Source of the DNA: Ophiura sarsii
Taxonomy: Eukaryota; Echinodermata; Ophiuroidea; Amphilepidida; Ophiuridae
Direction: 5' to 3'
Assembly: GCA_035610835.1 (NCBI GenBank)
Contig: CM069449.1
Location: 63,574,292-63,638,291, forward strand
Length of the DNA: 64,000 nucleotides
Shown here: one piece after another, positions 55,591 through 64,000 of the stretch
How the letters are laid out: each line of letters begins with the position of its first letter
Position numbering within the stretch: position 1 is the stretch's first letter
The notes under the pieces: generated by a model
Database searches by the model: none
What the model was told of the DNA's origin: nothing
Seen by the model: the letters and a program-made list of their open reading frames with translations, nothing else
Program-made: the position numbers and the translations under genes

Positions 55591-57840
55591 GTTTGAGTTC
55601 GGGTGTTTGTTCCCCTACAACCTTGCCCACATGCCTCCTAATCTCCTTCAGACCGTACAAATTGAAGTAGGCATGCTAAGCGCACCGCGGTTCGGAAGTC
55701 ACGTAGACATGATGGTCCCGTGTATCGGAAGAGCTATACCCGAGGACTCCTTCGTGAAGAGTAGGGGATCATCCCGGGTCTGTATTTGTACACTCATAAT
55801 GTATTCAACGTTGACCCAAGCGAGATTGGGGAGCTGTTAAAAAGGGTGATATTACAATCTAAGTGCTGATACTGTGTGCGCCTAGCCAGTATTATTATTA
55901 CATGATTGGTTGAACACAGCACTTAAACGTATTCTATGTAAACTTATAGCTTTTGGCTCACCCGAAGTTTTCGATCCTTTTCCTTAGAGTTGAACTCAAT
56001 CTCATTAAATTACTAAACACGGATACAAATCCTTGGCAAAGTACACACAAATATTTCCTTCCTAGAACTAACCAAAGGTTGCTTGGATTCGTGTATTTCG
56101 CACAATGCAATTCACAAAGATTGATTACGTTAATGCATTGAGAGAGCTTTTTTAATCCATCAAAATAACCATATCTCATGTCTGAACGCAATGTTGAACA
56201 TAATGATAATACTACTATTTTACTACGAGTGTGTAACCTTAGCCGGTAACATCTTTCATCTTTCATTAATATATAATCTGATGTCATCTGAAGTTAATCC
56301 ACTCATCCGTCACATCATGAACAGATGCCATCTTCATTTCGCTGTACATGTACGGGTTCCCATTCAGACATACAGGATTTATGGCTCGAGTCATAATACG
56401 AGTGTTTCCGATCGCCCGATAATTGTGTACAGTTGTTCACCAATAGATTGTTTGTTTCACCCTAACCTTACGGAAGGCAACAAAAGGCCATACCAAATAG
56501 CTGCATGGTTCTATCTCGTGGCACGATCCGGCGAGCTGTCAAATGGTCTCGAAAAATGCAACCTTTTTTAGCTTCCCTTAGTGCATTCAGTTAGGCATCC
56601 GGCGTGGCGCCCGGGTTCGATTCCCGACGCGGGCGAACAGTGATCTCTCGTCCCAAATTTGACCAGGTTTTCACCCTGATAGTGTTATTACAATAATCAA
56701 GCTTTAGCGAGTTAGGGTTAAACTTGAACAAAACTAAATGTTGGTCTTATTTATTATGAGAAAAAAACCCCAAAACACCTACCTTACCCTACTCATCTGT
56801 TTGATGTTGTATAGCATTGTTACGTTATTGTTTAACACAAATCCATTGACATACGTTTAATAAATATGTAGACATGACTTAGTAGACATGACTTAGAAAA
56901 TGAGACCCGTCGTCTCTGTTCATGGATATCGGGTGCCTTCAGTTGAATCAAATTGGCTTAGCTGATTACTGATTTTTCTCCTCCTTGCATAGAATTGTAT
57001 CGTTGAGCAAGTAATTTACACAGTTCGTTTGTCCACCAGCATGGTCAGCGATGGCTGACTTATTATACTCTATCTCTGATTTTCTCTGAGTTTCTTATTT
57101 TGTCGAGTGAAGGTTTTTTCGGAGGTATTTCTCCGTCTCTTTACTCTCTTTTTGGAGGACGGGTACCGGCATCCTAAGATTTTCAAATCGAAGTTTGTGT
57201 GCGAAATATCTCGAAAAATACAGCTTGAATTAGTAAGATTTGTGGACACGATATTGGTACAGTATTTATCTCGGCTGAGTTCGAGTGACTGGTTATTTGG
57301 AGAATTATGAGGGATAATGTTCCCGCGATAGGGATATTTATTTTCTATTCCGACATCGTCACATCAAAGAAAATGGCGGCGATTCTAGTTATTGTACCCC
57401 CCGTATATCACCATAATGTTTTATATACTCCATGCGCTCCGTCGCTGATCGCAAGCGTGGATCACCGTTTTTCCAATCAAGGGGCGTAATTTTGTTTTGT
57501 CGTGGTTTACTACTCATGTGTGTGGGCGGAAAGAGTTCAAGCGTAATAGAGCATGAAGCTAAAACTATATGAATCCCCCCATCCCAAACGCCACTACGCG
57601 CAATTGAGTTTGTTGAATTTTGTTCACCGCTAGGCTATGTACCACCCCTAGAGATTGCCTCAGAAAAAAATTGTGTTTGCGATTTCGTCTTTATTAATCC
57701 ATCAATGGATTCCGGATTTTGTGAGCATGTACAAATCGCAAATAACTTGGACGAGTTCAAAGTTGGGGTTAATCTGCCTCATAGGAGTAAAACTATTTTT
57801 TTGCCTTGAGAAGCATATTTTTCTTAGTAAAATACAACGA
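55591..57840. other. Intergenic, no supported gene
   Basis: The longest frame (56191-56571, 126 residues) starts MLNIMIILLFYYE and has no recognisable domain. Two adjacent copies of TAGACATGACTTAG lie at about 56867-56895. Confidence 0.4.
56581..56636 (+). other. tRNA T-arm-like sequence
   Basis: CCGGGTTCGATTCCCGA (B box GGTTCGATTCC at 56614-56624) can form a perfect T arm. The upstream part (TTAGGCATCCGGCGTGG) does not give a normal D arm or anticodon arm. Confidence 0.35.
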
Positions 57841-57849
57841 TGCATGCTC

Positions 57850-58060
57850 GGGGGTGGTACTCACGTATGTAAGGCATACGGGGAGGTGCCGCTCCAGTGC
57901 GTCGTTTTTCATGAGACATCCTTAGCCATGGGTAGGCTTTTCAACTGAAAAATCCTTAGACATGGGTCTATCCAAAACCATCCTTAGAAATGGGTAGGGG
58001 ATTTGATTCTCCAGCGGCACACCCCCGACCAAACCAAATCTGAGTACACCCCCCTTTTTC
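57850..58060 (+). repeat. Repeat related to 26930-27210
   Basis: Shares GGTGGTACTC, CCTTAGAAATGGGTAGGG, TGATTCTCCAGCGGCACAC and GAGTACACCCCCC blocks with 26930-27210. Confidence 0.65.
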
Positions 58061-58095
58061 CCGGGGATGTATGAGCGTTGCTATTTTTGTTTGAT

Positions 58096-58620
58096 GTTTA
58101 CATAACAAACAGAGTCCCCCGACTTGTCGCGGTTTTAGTTATACCATTGTAATACTTGCTACGTCACACCATACTTGATGTATGAGGGCGAATCTTTGCT
58201 GTATAGATAATCAATTGTTTGATGTTTACGTAACAATTGGATGCCTTTTTCACTGAATCACGCTGGGCCCATTACTCATTAGTACATGGAAAGAGCGTGG
58301 ACATTTACATAATTATGTTATGTTTACATAACAAACAGAAAAAACTTGTCGCCGCGGTTTTAGTTATACCATTGTAATACTTGCTACGTCACACCATACT
58401 TGATGTATGAGGGCGAATCTTTGCTGTATAGATAATCAATTGTTTGATGTTTACGTAACAATTGGATGCCTTTTTCACTGAATCACGCTGGGCCCATTAC
58501 TCATTAGTACATGGAAAGAGCGTGGACATTTACATAATTATGTTATGTTTACATAACAAACAGAAAAAACTTGTCGCCGCGGTTTTAGTTATACCATTGT
58601 AATACATGCTAGTATTACAC
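58096..58620 (+). repeat. 225-bp tandem repeat, about 2.3 copies
   Basis: GTTTACATAACAAACAGA starts units at 58096, 58322 and 58547. The first two units are nearly identical, differing only near the start (GTCCCCCGACTTG versus AAAACTTGTCGCC); the third is partial. Confidence 0.93.
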
Positions 58621-59016
58621 CATACGGTAATATTGAAGACTGGGGGATGTAATCTATTCAAAATCATTGCCAAGGTTGGCCACATCGTTAGTTCGTAAAG
58701 AACTATGGGCAAATCATGCACATTTTTAAACCATTTTAGGTAAAAAGCGGTTTACTTTCATGATTTTTAGTTGCTTGTGCGGGGTTATATAGACATCAGT
58801 GAATACATTCTAGCCACATCGTACTACATCGCTGTATTCATCTAGGTAAACATGGAGTTTTCTACATATTTTGGTCAACTAATTTTCAAAAAAATGTCGC
58901 CCTCTGAAGTCAATGATATGAACATCCCTAGCATTATAATAGGCTATACCTTTTAATTGAATATATTATCGACTCGCACATAGAAACGATCGGTTCTTTA
59001 AAAATAAAAAAATAAA
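58621..59016. other. Spacer, no gene seen
   Basis: AT-rich sequence between the tandem repeat and the satellite. Confidence 0.4.
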
Positions 59017-62000
59017 TTATCCAAACATTAATGATATTTGCGTCCATTTTCCAAATTTTGACATTTGTCGGTCAGACTCAGGCCTACTTAATTTTTTTTT
59101 TTAAATGCTCATGATTTCTATACGAAAGACATTTTTGTCATGAAATTGATTGCGGCTTGACTTTTTTTGTATCATCGATCTCATGTACCCCCAAAAAATG
59201 AATTATTTAACCAAATAATGGTATTTGGGCTATTTTTTCAAATGTTGATATTTGTCGGTCAAGCCGAGAATTTAAAAATAAATCGTTATGATTTCTATGC
59301 GAATGACTTTTTTTGTCGCCAAATTGATTGCGGCTTGACTTTTTTGCATCATCGATCTCATATGTACCAAAAATTGAATTATTTAACCAAATAATGGTAT
59401 TTGGGTTAATTTTTTTTCAAATTTTGATATTTGTCAGTCAAGCCTAGAATTAAAAAAAAAAAATGATTTCTATGCGAATGACATTTTTTGTCGCCAAATT
59501 CATTGCGGCTTGACTTTTTTGCATCATCGATCTCATGCGTACCCCAAATAATTGAATTACTTTAATAACCAAATAATGGTATTTGGGCTAATTTTTCAAA
59601 TTTTGATATTTGTCAGTCAAGCCTAGAATTTAAAAATAAATAAATTATGATTTCTATGTGAATGACTTTTTTGTCGGCAAATTGATTGCGGCTTGACTTT
59701 TGCATCATCGATCTCATACGTACCAAAAATAAAATTGAATTATTTAACCAAATAATGGTATTTGGTCTATTTTTTCAAATTTTGATATTTGTCGGTCAAG
59801 CTTGGAATTTAAAAAAAATATTGTTATGATTTCTATGCGAACAACTTTTTTTGTCGTCAAATTGATTGCGACTTGACTTTTTTGTATCATCGATCTCATA
59901 CGTACCCAAACAAAATTGAATTATTTAACCAAATAATGGTATTTGGGCTAATTTTTCAAATTTTGATATTTGTCAGTCAAGTCTAGAATTAAAAAAAAAA
60001 AATTCTATGCAAATTACTTTTATGTCGCCAAATTGATTGCGGCTTGAGTTTTTTGTATCATCGATCTCATATGTACCCACAAAAATTGAATTACTTAGCT
60101 AAATAATGGTATTTGGGCTAATTTGTCAAATTTTGATATTTGTCGGTCAAGCCTAGAATTTAAAAAAATTGTTATGATTTCTATGCAAACAACTTTTTGT
60201 GTGTGTCAAATTGATTGCGGCTTGACTTTTTTGCATCATCGATCTCATATGTACCAAAAATAAATTTGAATTATTTAACCAAATAATGGTATTTGGGCTA
60301 ATTTGTCAAATTTTGATATTTGTCGGTCAAGCCTGGAATTTAAAAAAAAAAATGTTATGATTTCTATGCGAACAACTTTTTTATCGTCAAATTGATTGCG
60401 ACTTGACTTTTTTGTATCATCGATCTCATGCGTACCCCAAAAAATTGAATTACTCTAATAACCAAATAATGGTATTTGGGCTAATTTGTCAAATTTTGAT
60501 ATTTGTCAGTCAAGCCTAGAATTTAAAAAATAATAATTATGATTTCTATGCGAATGACTTTTTTGTCGCCAAATTGATTGCGGCTTGACTTTTTTGCATC
60601 ATCGATCTCATACGTACCAAATATAAAATTGAATTATTTAACCAAATAATGGTATTTGTGCTAATTTTTCAAATTTTGATATTTGTCAGTCAAGTCTAGA
60701 ATTTAAAAAAAAAATTCTATGCAAATTACTTTTATGTCGCCAAATTGATTGCGGCTTGAGTTTTTTGTATCATCGATCTCGCTATTTTTTCAAATTTTGA
60801 TATTTGTTGGTCAAGCTTGGAATTTACAAAAATATTGTTATGATTTCTATGCGAACAACTTTTTTTGTCATCAAATTGATTGCGACTTGACTTTTTTGTA
60901 TCATCGATCTCATACGTACCCAAACAAAATTGAATTATTTAACCAAATAATGGTATTTGGGCTAATTTTTCAAATTTTGATATTTGTTGGTCAAGCCTAG
61001 AATTTTTTTTAAAAAATCATTATGATTTCTATGCGAATGACTTTTTTGTCGCCAAATTGATTGCGGTTTGAGTTTTTTGTATCATCGATCTCATATGTAC
61101 CCACAAAAATTGAATTAACTAAATAATGGTATTTGGGCTAATTTTTCAAATTTTGATATTTGTCGGTCAAGCCTAGAATTTAAAAAAAAAATGTTATGAT
61201 TTATATGCGAATTACTTTTTTTGTGGTCAAATTGATTGCGGCTTGACTTTTTTGTATCATCAATCTCATACGTACCCCAAAAAATTGAATTACTTTAATA
61301 TTAACCAAATAATGGTATTTGGGCTAATTTTTCAAATTTTGATATTTGTCAGTCAAGCCTAGAATTTAAAAAATATATAATTATGATTTCTATGCGAATG
61401 ACTTTTTTTGTCGCCAAATTGATTGCGGCTTGACTTTTTTGCATCGTCGATCCCATATGTACCAAAAAAAAAATTGGAATTATTTAAACCAAATAATGGT
61501 ATTTGGGCTAATTTTTCAAATTTTGATATTTGTCGGTCAAGCCTAGAATTTAAAAAAAATGTTATGATTTCTATGCGAACAACTTTTTTTGTCGTCAAAT
61601 TGATTGCGACTTGACTTTTTTTGTATCATCGATCTCATACGTACCCAAACAAAATTGAATTATTTAACCAAATAATGGTATTTGGGCTCATTTTTCAAAT
61701 TTTGATATTTGTCGGTCAAGTCTAGAATTAAAAAAAAAAAAATTATGATTTCTATGCGAATGACTTTTTTTGTCGCCAAATTGATTGCGGCTTTACTTTT
61801 TTGCATCGTCGATCCCATACGTACCAAAAAAAAAATTGGAATTATTTAAACCAAATAATGGTATTTGGGCTAATTTTTCAAATTTTGATATTTGTCGGTC
61901 AAGCCTAGAATTTAAAAAAAATGTTATGATTTCTATGCGAACAACTTTTTTTGTCGTCAAATTGATTGCGACTTGACTTTTTTTGTATCATCGATCTCAT

Positions 62001-62690
62001 ACGTACCCAAACAAATTTGAATTATTTAACCAAATAATGGTATTTGGGCTCATTTTTCAAATTTTGATATTTGTCGGTCAAGTCTAGAATTAAAAAAAAA
62101 ATTGTTATGATTTCTATGCGAATGACTTTTTTGTCGCCAAATTGATTGCCGCTTGAGTTTTTGTATCATCGATCTCATATGTACCCACAAACATTGAATT
62201 ACTTAACCAAATAATGGTATTTGGGCTAATTTTTCAAATTTTGATATTTGTCGGTCAAGCCTAGAATTAAAAAAAATGTTATGATTTCTATGCAAATGAC
62301 TTTTTTGTCGTCAAATTGATTGCAGCTTGACTTTTTGGAACATTGATCTCATACGTACCCAAACAAAATTGAATTATTTAACCAAATAAAGGTATTTGGG
62401 CTAATTTGTCAAATGTTGATATTTTAGAATTAAAAAAATTAAAAAAATTCTATGCGAATGACTTTTTTGTCACCAAATTGATTGCGGCTTGACTTTTTTG
62501 TATCATGGATCTCATACGTATCCAAAAAAAAAAAAAATCATATAATGATATTTGGGTCCATTTTCCAAATTTCGGCATTTGAACTTACTGAACTTACTGA
62601 CCGACCATTTGGCGGTCAGGCAAATTAAAAAAAATCCTTATGATTTCTATGCGAATATAATTGTTGTCAAATTGATCTCATAGGTAACTA
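59017..62690 (+). repeat. Satellite array, about 180-bp monomer x about 20
   Basis: The monomer consensus contains ACCAAATAATGGTATTTGGG, TTTTTCAAATTTTGATATTT, GTCGGTCAAGCCTAGAATT, an A tract, ATGATTTCTATGCGAA, a T tract, AAATTGATTGCGGCTTGAC and ATCATCGATCTCAT. About 20 copies by counting GATATTTGT. Outer monomers are diverged and share a variant (GTCCATTTTCCAAATTT at both edges). One truncated monomer joins at about 60780, and the last full ones are damaged near 62415. 63-residue ORFs recurring 362 bp apart (61423 and 61785) are repeat artefacts. Confidence 0.96.
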
Positions 62691-64000
62691 AAAAGGTGAT
62701 AAAACAACAAAAAGCAACTACTGCACTGGCATTTTTTAACTGTAGTGTAAACTAAAGTGCAAGTGAATGGCAGTAACAAAACAAGTAAATAAAGATGAAT
62801 GATCGAATCTTTGACAAAAATAATCACACTAGAGTTAAGATTACATTATGTTAATATCCATGCTGATCAAATTACGGGCAAAATATCTGTTTTCAATCGA
62901 CTACGAAAACTAATCTCAGTCATTCAATGCATCGCGAGACTGCCGAATTATACGTATTCGCTGTCAATTGAAAGCAAAACCCATTTTACCGCAAAGCTTT
63001 TAATTGCCTCTTTATGCAGTTTAAAGAAATTTTAAGCCAAGTTTTCAATTAGCGTTTGCCTGGACTGTCGGTATACAAAGACGAATTTACAAAATTATTA
63101 ATTTTAATCGATCGCGGCTATTCCGTTCAAAAGCGCATGTGTGTATATTGCCTTGTTTTACGATGTAAACAATAATATCATATGCCGCCGGGCGATCAGC
63201 TGATCGATGTTGAAAGAACACAATGCGCATGCTCTAATCAGTTTCGTTCATCTCTCGCCGGTGATGGCATAACGAATAAGATAGCCAAGTCGGCCCTCGT
63301 GATTGTGAGGATTGTTAGTTCAAATTGATGTTTTGGAATTCAATCAGGCAACTAAATTTGACTATCATGTCACACCTTGTGTACGCAACTTCGTGGATGG
63401 ACCCATGTTCATCTTAATAAACTGTTTATGTAAAGATTATTACATTACTGTTTCTACTGCCTATTCTTCTTTGTATATTGGGCATTTTGTGTACAAGTGT
63501 GTTTAAATGTGCACTTCACTCAAACTTTCACCAGCCCCATTCCATTTAAATGGAATTTGCATTTCAACTCTTGCTAATTAATAGACAAGCATGTCTATAT
63601 AAATTACATGCTACAATCAGAGAGATGTTATATTACCTACACCTCCCTGCTACAATTGTATTGGTGACAAAACGTAATGATATACCACTAATGAGTACTG
63701 AATCTTGTCCCTGCGTAGAAAGGCAACATTTTCTTACCCGCATGGTCACCGCTAAGTCCTAGGTCCCCTTAGGGCGAAGGTTGCAACCGGAAAGTACATT
63801 AATCAAATCAAACTTTTTACCTTCGCACCTAAATACAATCTCCAGGCCACATCAAACACCAACAGCAGCTCTGTCAGCAATTCATTCTTATGGTTGAATC
63901 AAATACAAAGCAAACCCTTTAGAACAAATAAACGGGTTTCAAATATTATCTCCCACACAATAAATCCAAACCACTTGATAATCATTTCATTTTCATACCA
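62691..64000. other. Intergenic, no gene seen
   Basis: Short ORFs only. A palindrome GATCAGCTGATC lies near 63195. Nothing else could be supported. Confidence 0.4.

Noticed and set aside
56191..56571. 126-residue plus ORF
   Set aside because: No domain, no splice or promoter context, and composition is ordinary for this AT-rich DNA.
61423..61976. Two 63-residue ORFs differing at one residue
   Set aside because: They are satellite monomers read in a fortuitously open frame; identity reflects the 362-bp higher-order unit.
59017..62690. CRISPR-like array
   Set aside because: The whole 180-bp unit is repeated, with no unique spacers, in a eukaryotic context.

Overview
The window is AT-rich, repeat-dense animal DNA with almost no dense coding. 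A spliced gene exon of metazoan type, animal LINEs, a Penelope-like element, many MITEs and foldback elements, a 180-bp satellite and a canonical metazoan histone-type 3' stem-loop all point to an invertebrate. A marine deuterostome such as a hemichordate, echinoderm or lancelet is my best guess, but this is inference. No bacterial operon, CRISPR array, rRNA or intact tRNA gene was seen.

Layout. 1-2120 is one copy of a 2.1-kb interspersed repeat; the second copy is at 38234-40823 and carries an extra TIR element and an expanded minisatellite. 4502-6963 is a Penelope-like retroelement read from the minus strand. It is bounded by 180-bp inverted repeats (179/180 identical by eye), and each repeat contains a canonical histone-mRNA 3' stem-loop followed by a purine-rich element resembling the U7 binding site. 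9172-11949 is a nested element in which two apparently identical 485-bp direct repeats flank 1.44 kb. 12600-13690 is a decayed tandem repeat. 13965-14317 and 17545-17745 are LINE remnants. Between them lies the only recognisable host gene: a long 5' coding exon of a gamma-butyrobetaine dioxygenase-like gene (minus strand, 16138-15288), ending at a good splice donor.

18900-28700 is a mosaic of MITEs and foldback elements (hAT-like, mariner-like, and one with 227-bp inverted arms), with two arrays of AGGTCA nuclear-receptor-type half sites. 28968-35225 is a full-length, apparently intact L1/Tx1-type LINE with ORF1 (three CCHC knuckles), ORF2 (APE endonuclease plus RT plus CCHC), an A-rich tail and a 13-bp target-site duplication.

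36113-46560 holds more repeats, a CR1-like fragment and an RTE-like LINE tail inserted into a foldback element. 49300-51500 is a diverged local duplication. 53679-54326 is a foldback element with a second foldback nested inside. 58096-58620 is a 225-bp tandem repeat. 59017-62690 is a satellite array of about 20 monomers of about 180 bp with signs of higher-order structure.

The strongest candidate for something undescribed is the Penelope-like element. It lacks a visible GIY-YIG nuclease, has an unfamiliar basic C-terminal extension, and may end its transcripts by histone-type 3' processing instead of polyadenylation.
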